Below, one piece after another: positions 37,829 through 46,239 of a stretch of DNA of 64,000 nt. The number at the start of each line of letters is the position of its first letter. Position 1 is the first letter of the stretch. Below the pieces are notes generated by a model that searched no databases, was not told the origin of the DNA, and saw only the letters and a list, made by a program, of their open reading frames with translations. The stretch spans positions 1,922,001 through 1,986,000 of the forward strand of contig OY763323.1 of the NCBI GenBank assembly GCA_963667375.1, in the 5' to 3' direction. A program made the translations under genes and the position numbers. The stretch comes from G963556115 sp963667375 (GTDB taxonomy: Bacteria > Planctomycetota > SZUA-567).

Positions 37829-39757
37829 ATGACTATTGATACTCAATCCTGTAAAAAAATTTTGTTACTCTACCCCAAGGTGCCAAATGCTACCTATTGG
37901 AGCTTTAGCTTTGTTCTAAATCTCATAGATAAGCGTGCTGTGCAACCACCACTAGGGTTATTGACAGTTGCTGGATTGCTTCCTGAAAGTTATGAGCTGC
38001 GCCTTAAAGACCTAAATCTTGAGTCGTGTTCAGATGACGATATCCAGTGGGCAGATGCGGTCTTTATTTCGGCGATGATCATACAAAAGGACTCTTTTGC
38101 TCAATGCATCAAACAAGCGAATAATTTGAAAGTTCCGGTTGTTGCTGGAGGGCCATATCCTACTACCAACTTTGCTGAAATTAGTGGAGTTAATTATTAT
38201 GTGCTGGGGGAGGCTGAAGATGTACTGTCTTTCTTTGTACGTGATTGGGAAGCAGGTAAGGCAAAAAAAGTTTATGCACGTCCAACTAGAGAATCAGAAA
38301 CTAAGGATATTCTTGAATATTTCGGTAGTAATGCCGATGTTGTGACAGCAGATGCTGCGACCTGCCTTGAAGATTGCTCGTTACCAAGGTTCGACTTGCT
38401 AGACCTTGATGCTTATAGAGCGATGGCTATACAGACTTCTAGAGGCTGTCCCCATGGCTGTGAGTTCTGTGGTATTTGGCGACGCTTCGGGCGTAAAATG
38501 CGGTATAAAGGCATAGCTAATGTTATTGACGAACTGACAGCATTATATGATTTGGGCTGGCGCGGTTCACTCTTTATCGTGGATGACAACTTTGTGGGAA
38601 ACTCTGCACAGGTCAAGCAGCTTCTGAAAGCGATTGCCGAATGGCAGGAAGAACGCCATTATCCATTTGAATTGAGCACCGAAGCCTCAATTAATCTAGC
38701 CGACGATGATGAGCTACTACTCCTTATGAAAAGGTCTGGGTTTGATATGGTTTTTGTCGGGTTGGAGACACCGGAAGAAGAAAGCCTGCGTGAAGCAGGA
38801 AAAAGCATAAATACTTCTGGGTGTATCGATGACAAAGTAAGGCGTATTCAAGAGGCAGGTATAATTGTTTCATCAGGATTTATTATGGGGTTTGACCATG
38901 ACCCAGAGGATATCTCTGATCGCATGATAAATTACATTCATGATTTAGGAATCCCTGTCGCAATGGTAGGGTTGTTGCAAGCGATTCCAGATACAGATCT
39001 TTATGATAGGCTGGAGCAGGAAGGACGTCTTGTGCATTCTACTGATGGAAACAATACTCACGATTTTAGTCTGAATTTTACTCCACTACGACCACCCGAG
39101 GATTTGATCTCAGATTATAAGAAGGTGCTACAAGCGATCTATACAACTGATCTGAAATCATATTTTCAGCGCTGCATAATACTTCGTCAACGTTGGAAGG
39201 CTGCAACTGTTACTAACTCTGCAGTACAATGGCAGGACATCAGGTGTTTTCTGAGGTATCTGACAGGTTCATTATTTACCGAGTATGCTTGGAATAGCAT
39301 TTGTTTTCTGGCAGGAACACTATGGGATAAGCCAAAGTTTTTTCCGTCGGCTGTAAGTTTGGCTATTCAGGGTCATCATTTTCAGGAAATTACGCGCTTA
39401 GCGCTGTGTCTTGAAGATCTCAAGCAATCCTACGCTGAGCTTGTCAACCAATTTGTCGATAGGATACGGCTCGAGCATAAAAATCTGCTGCAGGACTTTG
39501 CAATACTTGTTCAGGATGGAAGCTATACTTTGAAATCGCGTGTAGATGTTACATTATACACAATAGAAAAATATCGACAGTCGATCCAGCAAGATGCCTT
39601 ATGTCTGGCTAAACAACTATCCGATAATGGTAGTCAAGCTGCATTAGATGTTTATGACGGGTTGTGCAAGAAACTTTCTAGATCGCTTTCAGATTTCCAG
39701 AACAATATAGATACATATTTTGCTCTTTACGATGGCGATACTCAGCCACAAAAATAG
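37829..39757 (+). CDS. B12-binding-domain radical SAM protein (DUF4070 type)
   Basis: 642 residues with AAGGAGG 5-6 nt upstream. An N-terminal cobalamin-binding-like fold (about 10-150) contains PPLGLLTVAGLLP, ADAVFISAMI and VVAGGPYPT. The radical SAM ligands are in SRGCPHGCEFCGIW (about 205-218), followed by FIVDDNFVGN, ELSTEASINLADDD and VFVGLETPEEESL. The C-terminal region fits DUF4070. The reaction is unknown; relatives act on lipids, tetrapyrroles and other substrates. It ends the run of same-strand signalling and glucan genes. Confidence 0.85.
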   Translation: MTIDTQSCKKILLLYPKVPNATYWSFSFVLNLIDKRAVQPPLGLLTVAGLLPESYELRLKDLNLESCSDDDIQWADAVFISAMIIQKDSFAQCIKQANNLKVPVVAGGPYPTTNFAEISGVNYYVLGEAEDVLSFFVRDWEAGKAKKVYARPTRESETKDILEYFGSNADVVTADAATCLEDCSLPRFDLLDLDAYRAMAIQTSRGCPHGCEFCGIWRRFGRKMRYKGIANVIDELTALYDLGWRGSLFIVDDNFVGNSAQVKQLLKAIAEWQEERHYPFELSTEASINLADDDELLLLMKRSGFDMVFVGLETPEEESLREAGKSINTSGCIDDKVRRIQEAGIIVSSGFIMGFDHDPEDISDRMINYIHDLGIPVAMVGLLQAIPDTDLYDRLEQEGRLVHSTDGNNTHDFSLNFTPLRPPEDLISDYKKVLQAIYTTDLKSYFQRCIILRQRWKAATVTNSAVQWQDIRCFLRYLTGSLFTEYAWNSICFLAGTLWDKPKFFPSAVSLAIQGHHFQEITRLALCLEDLKQSYAELVNQFVDRIRLEHKNLLQDFAILVQDGSYTLKSRVDVTLYTIEKYRQSIQQDALCLAKQLSDNGSQAALDVYDGLCKKLSRSLSDFQNNIDTYFALYDGDTQPQK

Positions 39758-40325
39758 GAGAATCAAATGAAATTATGTCCAGTCGCATATGTTATCCCTA
39801 CTGTATATCAATAGTTTCAATTAATCTTTCGGTATCGATCTTAATTTTTTTCTTGTAATATATCAGCCCTCTTGCTATCATTAGATATTAATAGTTCTGG
39901 AGCTGGTTATATTCCTATAGCTGGGAGCTACCTGTTGCGATTACTATAGCTATAGGGGCGCTCTCCTCCAATATTGCGCCGAATTACATCTGGTACTATA
40001 TTGCTCCAAAGTCGGAATTATTTGCATTAAATAGAACAGCCCTCACACCAGTTTTAGACTACATATATAGATAGTTTATAAATTATTAGTTGACTAAGCG
40101 TGTCTTTGCGGTTATAGTTATTTTGTATTGCTTCTTTTAGGTTACGCCTATCAGCATATCAAATCATCAAGGCTTTGAGCCTTTTCTAATATATCAAATC
40201 ACAAGTTCTAGGTTAGGTGGATTCAAATTCCAAGTGCAAGTGTTGCACTTAGAATTTGAATCCAAGTTATTATTACCGCCTATATTCTGGGTGGAATATT
40301 CTATATATAGTCAAAGGGGAGTTAG
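39758..40325. other. Intergenic region with gene remnants and a palindrome
   Basis: AGGAG and an ATG at 39768 begin a 15-codon frame (MKLCPVAYVIPTVYQ) that stops at once. From about 39897 to 40074 a stop-free stretch encodes a Trp/Tyr-rich segment (SWELPVAITIAIGALSSN) without a start. Both could be remains of a lost gene. A hairpin AAGGCT-TTG-AGCCTT (40169-40183) is flanked by direct repeats ATATCAAATCA (40156-40166, 40191-40201). The palindrome at 40219-40263 follows. Confidence 0.4.
40219..40263. repeat. 45-bp near-perfect palindrome upstream of the dead integrase
   Basis: GGATTCAAATTC (40219-40230) pairs with 40252-40263, and AAGTGCAA with TTGCACTT, around a 3-nt loop with one mismatched pair. 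No T run follows on either strand, so it is not an ordinary terminator. It lies 63 bp before the integrase remnant and could be a recombination or regulatory site. Confidence 0.6.
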
Positions 40326-41184
40326 ATGATTAAGAGCGAGAGTTTGACTGTCAAACAGTTATTTGATGAGTACTCAGGGCACTGCAGACCAGAGACAGGT
40401 CGCAAGGTACAGATAGCTATTAACAGGTTGTTGAGTAGAGTAGATATTACGTCGGGCAAGATTACTTTACTGGATGTTGAACGCAAGAGAACACAGCTAA
40501 TGAAGGCTGGGGTCAAAGGTCAGACTGTCAATACATACTGCGCTTCACTTTCCTGGATGTGGAACTAGGCTCAGAATAGAGGTTATATTGGCTTTGAAGT
40601 GCTCAACCCATATAAAGGCACTTAATAACCTTTCAAGTGAGGGTCAGAAGGAAATAACAGATCTTATTGACTTTGAGGTGTCAAGACTGCTGGAGGTGAG
40701 CGAAGGGCTTAATCACTTGCGCTGGGCTCTGCATATTTATACCGGGTTGAGCTGGAATAATATCCATAATCTTACGTGGAGTCAGATTGACAGTGATTTT
40801 ATCAGATTACTGGCCAGCACCATGAAAAGCAAGCGGCCGTTAAACCTGCCTATCTGCGGCAAACTTAAGAAAATATTAGAAGAATACCGGAAATATGCTA
40901 TTTATGACCGGGTATTTAAGAGGCGGAGCTATCCAACTATACTTAAGTATTTCCGGGAGGACTGTCACAAGGCCGATATTTCGGATCCTGAGGAGCTCGG
41001 CTTGCATTCCTTGCGGCACACGTACGCAACAAAACTATATCATATGGGCGTGCCATTATTGACGATTTCAAGATTGCTAGACCATAGTTCGGTAAGAGTT
41101 ACCGAAAAGTATTTGCATATTCAGGTAGAGGAGATTGCGGGAGCAGTAGCAAATTGCAGTGCCCTAGAAAAAGTGGACACCTGA
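40326..41184 (+). pseudogene. Tyrosine recombinase (integrase) pseudogene
   Basis: The N-terminal SAM-like part (LTVKQLFDEYSG, INRLLSRVDI, VNTYCASLSWMWN) ends at a TAG (40566-40568). The same frame continues as AQNRGYIGFEVLNPYKG before a +1 shift near 40610 leads into the catalytic part. That part keeps LHSLRHTYAT (HxxR) and LLDHSSVRVTEKYLH with the nucleophile Tyr, but the first catalytic Arg region reads TGLSWNNIHNL, with Ser where Arg is expected. The C-terminal codons come from the end of the IS inserted at 41155. A stop, a frameshift, a lost catalytic residue and an IS insertion show it is dead. Confidence 0.8.
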
Positions 41185-41219
41185 AAAACTAATTGTATAA
41201 TGTTTTAAAGGAGTCGGCA

Positions 41220-41504
41220 ATGGCAAACACAAGAAAGTATTCACAGGAATTTAAAGAAGAAGTAATGAATCTGGTTATTGAGAGTGGTTATACTCAAGCC
41301 GAAGCAGCCAGGCAGTTAGGAGTACCTATTACCACTCTCAGGCAATGGCTTAAGAAGATAAAAGGAACTGATAACAGTTCTTCAATTGAGATAACTGATT
41401 CAGCCAAGGAAATGAGGGCTTTGCGTAAAGAGAATATGAGATTGAGACAAGAGGTTGAAATTTTTAAAAAAGCGACAGCGTTCTTTGCAAAAGAGAGCTC
41501 GTAA
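41220..41504 (+). CDS. IS3-family transposase OrfA
   Basis: 94 residues from the ATG at 41220 with AAAGGAG 6 nt upstream. It has the HTH_Tnp region (YSQEFKEEVMNLVIESGYTQAEAA, LGVPITTLRQWLKK) and a C-terminal leucine-zipper-like helix (LRKENMRLRQEVEIFKKA). A slippery AAAAG (41489-41493) just before the stop permits a -1 shift into orfB, giving the full transposase OrfAB. OrfA alone binds the ends and regulates. Confidence 0.9.
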   Translation: MANTRKYSQEFKEEVMNLVIESGYTQAEAARQLGVPITTLRQWLKKIKGTDNSSSIEITDSAKEMRALRKENMRLRQEVEIFKKATAFFAKESS

Positions 41505-41551
41505 GGTACGCCTGGGTTAAATCTCACAGTAATAACTTTTCTATTACTGAA

Positions 41552-42391
41552 ATGTGTAAGGCTCTCAAAGTAAGCAGAAGCGGATATTATAAATACAGGT
41601 GCAGAAAACCATCTAAAGCAGAGCGGAAACGCAAATGTATTGCGATGTATGCTCGCGTTTTTCATAAGCGTTCTAGATGTATTTATGGATATCGAAAGGT
41701 GTATGAGGATTTCAGGAGAGAAGCAACCGGCATGCATTGCTCACGTGAAACTTTACGTAAGGTAATGTCTGCAAACCACTTATTTTCTTGTGTTAAAAGT
41801 CGTCATAGATATCACCGTATCGAAAAGGATAAAGCCTATAAGTATCCTGACAATATCTTAAGCAGGGATTTCTCATCACCTGAGAAGAACAGGAAATGGG
41901 TAGGAGATATTACTTATATCTGGACGAAGGAAGGCTGGCTATATTTAGCTGTAGTGATGGATTTATACTCTAGAAAAGTAATAGGCTGGTCAATGAGCAA
42001 AGATGCTAATTCTGATCTGGCTTGCAAAGCTTTAAACAATGCGCTGAAGCTGCGTAATCCAGTAGGAGAACTTCTATATCACAGTGACCGAGGAGTCCAA
42101 TATAGCAGTTATGTATTTCTGAAATTGCTAAAAGATAATGGGCTAAAAGATAATGGGATAACTGGAAGCATGAGCTATAAAGCAGACCCATGGAGCAATG
42201 CAGTACAGGAAAACTTTTTTCAGAAACTTAAACAAGAATATATTAAGGGCAGAAATTTCATTAGTATCGCTGAAGCAAAGAGAGAAGTATTCTGGTATAT
42301 CGAGGTGTTTTACAATATCAGAAGACGTCACAAGTACTTAGGGTATCTCAGCCCAAGCGAGTATGAGAAGAAGCATGAGGTAGTAGCGTAG
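41552..42391 (+). CDS. IS3-family transposase OrfB (DDE catalytic domain)
   Basis: The frame is open from the frameshift near 41490 (KRELVRYAWVKSHSNNFSITEM leads in), and the first ATG is at 41552, giving 279 residues. The HTH_21 region (YGYRKVYEDFRRE) is followed by an rve core with the DDE triad: D in GDITYIW, D in HSDRGVQYSS and E in VQENFFQKLKQE. A short in-frame tandem duplication (LKDNG-LKDNG, near 42130-42155) sits between the second D and the E and may impair activity. Confidence 0.9.
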   Translation: MCKALKVSRSGYYKYRCRKPSKAERKRKCIAMYARVFHKRSRCIYGYRKVYEDFRREATGMHCSRETLRKVMSANHLFSCVKSRHRYHRIEKDKAYKYPDNILSRDFSSPEKNRKWVGDITYIWTKEGWLYLAVVMDLYSRKVIGWSMSKDANSDLACKALNNALKLRNPVGELLYHSDRGVQYSSYVFLKLLKDNGLKDNGITGSMSYKADPWSNAVQENFFQKLKQEYIKGRNFISIAEAKREVFWYIEVFYNIRRRHKYLGYLSPSEYEKKHEVVA

Positions 42392-42431
42392 AAAACGTAA
42401 AGTAGGTGTCCACTTTTTCTAGGGCACTGCA

Positions 42432-43368
42432 TACCGAATATATTTTACAACCATATAATACAACAAGCCAAAAACAAAACACCTAAGTATATAGTATTTA
42501 TATTATAAAGAAATTTTTGTAAAAAAAAGTTTCTATGTTTATTCTATATTCAATTCACCTGGATTTTAATAGATGCATTCATAGATATTCTTTGTTCCTA
42601 GGGCATAAACTGATGGTGTTTTAAACGAGAGGAAAAATAATTTATTATAATTAGAATATTACAGACCACATAAATTCGTGAGCGAGTTTGAAAATTATAC
42701 ATAATGAAATTAATTGGGAGCGTATACATTGTCAAATATGAAGTACATTAAGTTTATAAGCCAATTTTACAGTTATATTGTTTATATTTCATAAGAAATA
42801 TTGCAAACTTTGAAGAAGTACCAGCAAGATAAATTATTTAAAAAAGAAGCTGGTGTGGGATTTTCTAAGTTTTACAGTGATAGGGTATGTATTAAATATG
42901 AAGGCATACTTCGTAGGTTTGATATAAGATTTCGATCACGATTTATTTTATCTGGTAAAAGACGAAATAGTAATATTAGTTAAATGTATAAAATGGACTT
43001 TATTATATTGGAGACTTGCATACTCCCTAGAACCTTACCCTTCATATTCTAAAATAGTTATTTTGTCAATGAAGAAACTGTGTTGTGAATCTACTCCGCA
43101 ATTAAATAATTTTCTTATGGTTCTTGTTGGTAATTGTACTATTCCAAAATCTAAAAGTTCTTGGATTATTAGCGATAAAAGCAGCAAGTCATTAAGGCTA
43201 GTTACATATTAAATTTACATATTGAATTTTAGTGATTTATAAAAATAATTGACACACTGGTATGATTAGATAGTATTATAAAATACTGTATTAATTATTA
43301 AGAGACTTTGTAGAAAAAATTATAATAAAGAAGTTGATAATTTAGTTTAGTTAGTTTTGTTTTGTTGT
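42432..43368. other. AT-rich region with possible nuclease-gene remnant
   Basis: No intact gene is seen. A broken frame pair (42801-43212) may be a gene relic. A possible promoter, TTGACA (43249-43254) with TATTAT (43274-43279) at a 19-nt spacing, precedes the structured region at 43369. Confidence 0.4.
42801..43212 (+). pseudogene. Possible frameshifted PD-(D/E)XK-like (GxxExxY-type) gene remnant
   Basis: One frame reads KKEAGVGFSKFYSDRVCIKYEGILRRFD-type sequence up to about 42980. Another, open from 42928 to 43212, reads DLFYLVKDEIVILVKCIKW. Joined, they loosely follow the pattern of small GxxExxY proteins (KxxxVxYxGxxLxxxRxDLLVEDxVIVELK). There is no good start or ribosome site, and the match is by eye, so this is tentative. 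Confidence 0.25.
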
Positions 43369-43500
43369 ACAGCAAATACCGCCAGTATTTTACCATACAC
43401 AGGCAAGACAGTGGAGTACCCAGAATTGGGTGCCGGCTGTTTTGTGTATGGGCGTCTGGCGGCGCTTGCTGTGCGAACGGTTCGGCACCCTTTTTTTATG
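43369..43500 (+). ncRNA. Candidate structured RNA: long branched-free hairpin plus terminator
   Basis: Five stems stack into one 104-nt hairpin: ACAGCAA/TTGCTGT (43369-75 with 43466-72), CCGCCAG/CTGGCGG (43379-85 with 43456-62), CCATACACA/TGTGTATGG (43393-401 with 43443-51), AGACAG with CTGTTT (43406-11 with 43437-42), and GTACCCA/TGGGTGC around a GAAT loop (43416-22 with 43427-33). A second hairpin (GTGCGA/TCGGCAC, 43471-43488) followed by CCTTTTTTT looks like a terminator. No family is recognised. It could be a small RNA, a leader of the genes at 43534 onward, or a single-strand DNA hairpin used by the mobile element. Confidence 0.5.
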
Positions 43501-43533
43501 CCCGAACCTCAATAATATTTTGGGAAGGGAATT

Positions 43534-43785
43534 ATGGATTTTAATACAGCTAAGTGGGTACTTTGGATTTTGTTTATTGCTTTTGCTTTAAAGGCTCAGT
43601 GGAGATTTTTTGATCCTGCCAGACATATTGTCAAGCATGGCGATAACTCTGAGATTATTGGTCAGGATAAGTTTGTCCTCGCTGTCAATCTATTTACATC
43701 ATTACTCTCAATCGTTATTGTCTTTGCTCTAGGAGCAAGTCTGATATTTCTTAATGATATTTATATGTATCTAAATTCATTCTAG
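43534..43785 (+). CDS. Small two-helix membrane protein of the mobilizable element
   Basis: 83 residues with AAGGGAATT before the ATG. Two membrane segments (about 8-22 and 46-75) flank a polar loop (RFFDPARHIVKHGDNSEIIGQDK). I do not recognise the family. It is the first of three small same-strand genes just after the structured hairpin and terminator, facing the mobilization operon. Confidence 0.6.
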   Translation: MDFNTAKWVLWILFIAFALKAQWRFFDPARHIVKHGDNSEIIGQDKFVLAVNLFTSLLSIVIVFALGASLIFLNDIYMYLNSF

Positions 43786-43830
43786 TTGTATACCTCAAAT
43801 ATCTTAAATTTTGAAATAGAAAGGGTTGTT

Positions 43831-44031
43831 ATGGGTAATGATAGAAATAATACAGGAAATATGATTGCAGGGTTGGCTAGTTTCTTTATTCCGGGATTAG
43901 GTCAGCTTCTACAGCAGCGATATATCGCTGCAATTATATACTTTGGCTTATCTGTTTTTTTATGGATATTTATGCTTGGCTGGATAATTAGCATTGTTTC
44001 ATGTATTAGTGCACTTAGATGGAAGAATTAG
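43831..44031 (+). CDS. Small membrane protein with PGLGQ motif (TM2-like)
   Basis: 66 residues from the ATG at 43831 with AAAGGG upstream; the frame opens at a TTG at 43786. The sequence IAGLASFFIPGLGQLLQQRY, followed by a second membrane segment, resembles TM2-type small membrane proteins. Role unknown; part of the accessory set near the mobilization genes. Confidence 0.6.
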   Translation: MGNDRNNTGNMIAGLASFFIPGLGQLLQQRYIAAIIYFGLSVFLWIFMLGWIISIVSCISALRWKN

Positions 44032-44054
44032 GACTTATAGTCAGGGTATAAAAA

Positions 44055-44552
44055 ATGCATAATGATGAAGAGAAGTTACGGTTTATAGCAATGTACCAGC
44101 ATCTCATTGATTTGTTTCTTGCTGCATATCCGGTTCTGATAAAATATGCTTCTGATATTACTGGGGATAGACCCAATGAGATACATTATATGCTTGCTGT
44201 TCATTTTAATGAGTTACAGGATAAGTTTGATCATCAGGAAATGATGAATGCCATAAAAAAAGCAGAGAAGCAATATAAAGCCTATGATGATGCTTTGGGT
44301 AAAATGGGTGGGATATTGTTTAATCAGAGAATTGCTTCAGCTAAAAGGAAAGCTCCTGAAGTGGTATCGTTTGCTGAAGAAATATGGGATAAGTATGTGT
44401 TTTTGCCCGGTAAGATGATCAAGAAAAATACCGCTATTTTTGTTGTTTACAGTGCATATTTAAAAGGCGCTGCTATCGAAAAGATTAAAGATATTGCGGA
44501 TTCATGTGATAACTGGCAGGATTTTAAACTCAAGCTTCAAAAAGATAAATGA
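44055..44552 (+). CDS. Hypothetical protein of the mobilizable element
   Basis: 165 residues, soluble and mostly helical by composition, with no signal peptide or membrane segment. I do not recognise it. It follows the TM2-like gene by 23 bp and converges with the relaxase gene 63 bp away. Basic Lys-rich stretches (IKKAEKQYKAYDD, SAKRKAP, KMIKKN) are visible. The ribosome site is weak. Confidence 0.55.
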   Translation: MHNDEEKLRFIAMYQHLIDLFLAAYPVLIKYASDITGDRPNEIHYMLAVHFNELQDKFDHQEMMNAIKKAEKQYKAYDDALGKMGGILFNQRIASAKRKAPEVVSFAEEIWDKYVFLPGKMIKKNTAIFVVYSAYLKGAAIEKIKDIADSCDNWQDFKLKLQKDK

Positions 44553-44615
44553 TAAGGAGTTGCTATTATTTCCTATAGTAAAATTCAGCCAGTGATTATA
44601 CACTGGCTGATATGC

Positions 44616-46238
44616 TTATAATTCGATGCCATTATTCTTCGACTTTTGAGTACTTTTAAGGGTTATACTCTGTCTATCCAATGGCTGACATCCTTTAATC
44701 TTCCTAAAAGACCGTTTAATTGTATCTGTAATTGATCTAATTTTTCTAATTGTTCTAAGAGACTCGAGAATCGCTTCTCCAAATCTGAAATTTTCAGACT
44801 TTCTGATTCCTTCCATTTCTCGATGTTTGCCTGAATATCTGTTTCCAGTGAAGTTATTATCCCCATTACAATTGTTTCCAGTTCGTTCATTTCCATGATT
44901 TTGTCCTTTACTCATTGAATTAATTGAATTGTTTTCAGCATTTAAAAGCTCTTGAATATTTATTGATTTTTTCTTATCAGTTTGATCGCTTCCCGATTTT
45001 GGTACGACCACTTGGTCTCTATTCGGTACTTCTCGGGAATCACTATGAAGCGGCCATCTTTGTCGTCTAACAAGTGTATCCCGAAGGTGTCTTTCTGAAG
45101 TGTTTCCAGTGTCTGATACTGTTCGTTTATCCTGCTTTGAACTGTTCTCAGCTCGATCAGTGTCGACTTGAGCTGTGATGCTACTTCCTCCATTACTCCC
45201 CAAAATGCTGCTGACATCCCTATTATGAGTACAACTCCAAGTATGGCTGTCAGGATCATTTTCTTCCTGAATGTTTTGCTGAATATCCGGGAATACTGGT
45301 TCAGATCCTTTGATAGCTCCGTAACCTGCATTTTGATAGCGCATTCTATTGTAGTTAGCTCTTTTTTCCAAGACTCCAGCAAGTTGCTTTTCAAGGTCTG
45401 AAAACTCTCGTTGAAGATCTCCTCTGTCTTTTGCCGCTCCTCTGTGACCTTCTGCTTTAGTTGTTCCTGTAAGGTCTTCAGATTTCCATTCTGCGTCATA
45501 TACACCTCCTTTTAAACGTATCTTTTCAGTACTTTCTGGGTCTTTGACCGTGAGATAATCTTTCCCTTCTCTGTTAATTTCAAGACCTACTTCAAGTAAC
45601 GCGGTTGTAATATCTGAGCGATTATTGATTACTCCTTTTTCAATCTGTCCTTTGATATAATCATTGATTAGCTCACGTATTTTGTCTTTTTCCTGCCTTG
45701 TCGGGTTCTGCCCCCAACGGGTTAATCTTGCTTCTACAATATCAGCATTACTTGGAGTAAACATTCTCTTACGCTCTGGATCATTGGGTCTTGTCCAGTC
45801 GTGTTTGATATTCATATAATCTCTGAAGTGACCAAAGTCTTTCTCCCAGCCAGGTGGAAACGCATTAAAAGCATTCCCTGTTGACAGCTCCATACGTGGT
45901 ATCACAAAGTGCAGTTCATGGTGATTAGCATGGCTGTGGCGTACCCACAGAATGTTGTACTGATCAGTTTCTAAACCAGCGAATGCAAGTTCTTCAAATT
46001 TAGCTATTACCTCTGTTTCTTGCTCTGGAGTAACGGTATCTTCTCCACTCCATGAACAAACACCTGCGGTGAATTTCCAGTCTCTGTCTATACTGTTAAT
46101 TAATTCCTTGGTCATTTCAGGATCACCTCTAAGGATATTTGGTGGGTGTTCCTCTCTGCCGTGATAGTCCATTCTAAGAAGATAGTTGACAGCTGCGTCA
46201 CCACTACCCTTGCCGTGTGCGAAGACTTTTACTAGCAT
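44616..46238 (-). CDS. mobA: ColE1-type mobilization relaxase MobA/MbeA
   Basis: 540 residues. The N-terminal relaxase domain follows ColE1 MbeA: Y19 in GDAAVNYLLR is the expected nicking Tyr, and ILWVRHSHANHHELHFVIPRMEL (about 97-119) corresponds to the metal site. There the MbeA-type H-E-N triad appears as H-E-H. Relaxase nicks oriT and pilots the DNA during conjugation, using another element's transfer apparatus. The start overlaps the mobC stop, so the two are coupled. The C-terminal half, rich in polar residues, carries two genes in another frame (mobB, mobD). The candidate oriT lies just upstream of mobC. Confidence 0.9.
   Translation of the reverse strand: MLVKVFAHGKGSGDAAVNYLLRMDYHGREEHPPNILRGDPEMTKELINSIDRDWKFTAGVCSWSGEDTVTPEQETEVIAKFEELAFAGLETDQYNILWVRHSHANHHELHFVIPRMELSTGNAFNAFPPGWEKDFGHFRDYMNIKHDWTRPNDPERKRMFTPSNADIVEARLTRWGQNPTRQEKDKIRELINDYIKGQIEKGVINNRSDITTALLEVGLEINREGKDYLTVKDPESTEKIRLKGGVYDAEWKSEDLTGTTKAEGHRGAAKDRGDLQREFSDLEKQLAGVLEKRANYNRMRYQNAGYGAIKGSEPVFPDIQQNIQEENDPDSHTWSCTHNRDVSSILGSNGGSSITAQVDTDRAENSSKQDKRTVSDTGNTSERHLRDTLVRRQRWPLHSDSREVPNRDQVVVPKSGSDQTDKKKSINIQELLNAENNSINSMSKGQNHGNERTGNNCNGDNNFTGNRYSGKHREMEGIRKSENFRFGEAILESLRTIRKIRSITDTIKRSFRKIKGCQPLDRQSITLKSTQKSKNNGIEL
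44663..44896 (-). CDS. mobD: MobD/MbeD-like coiled-coil protein nested in mobA
   Basis: 77 residues in a different frame inside mobA, with AAAGGA 7-8 nt before the ATG at 44894-44896. Leu/Ile heptads through LEKRFSSLLEQLEKLDQLQIQLNGLL give a coiled coil, as in ColE1 MbeD. In ColE1, mbeB and mbeD are both nested in mbeA, the same layout as here, which is the main reason for calling it real. MbeD-type proteins aid mobilization and entry exclusion. Confidence 0.65.
   Translation of the reverse strand: MEMNELETIVMGIITSLETDIQANIEKWKESESLKISDLEKRFSSLLEQLEKLDQLQIQLNGLLGRLKDVSHWIDRV
44960..45499 (-). CDS. mobB: MobB/MbeB-like membrane protein nested in mobA
   Basis: 179 residues from the ATG at 45497-45499, with a perfect AGGAGG 5 nt upstream, wholly inside mobA in another frame. 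It has a helical N-terminal part, one membrane segment (MILTAILGVVLIIGMSAAFWG), a coiled region (IELRTVQSRINEQYQTLETLQ) and the family-typical end KDTFGIHLLDDKDGRFIVIP. This is the MobB/MbeB pattern from ColE1-type plasmids. MbeB-type proteins anchor the relaxosome at the membrane. Confidence 0.8.
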   Translation of the reverse strand: MTQNGNLKTLQEQLKQKVTEERQKTEEIFNESFQTLKSNLLESWKKELTTIECAIKMQVTELSKDLNQYSRIFSKTFRKKMILTAILGVVLIIGMSAAFWGVMEEVASQLKSTLIELRTVQSRINEQYQTLETLQKDTFGIHLLDDKDGRFIVIPEKYRIETKWSYQNREAIKLIRKNQ

Positions 46239-46239
46239 T

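Larger units (their letters stand above)
41155..42431 (+). mobile_element. IS3-family insertion sequence (first)
   Basis: About 1.28 kb bounded by inverted repeats (41155-41182 and 42404-42431), ending TGCAGTGCCCTAG / CTAGGGCACTGCA. It carries orfA and orfB joined by a -1 frameshift. No clear target duplication is seen in the flanking bases. It interrupts the 3' end of the integrase pseudogene. Confidence 0.85.

Noticed and set aside
42590..42610. TTCCTAGGGCATAA resembling the IS end
   Set aside because: Only the CTAGGGCA core is shared; too short to call.
43369..43500. Retron or diversity-generating RNA
   Set aside because: No reverse transcriptase gene is encoded nearby.
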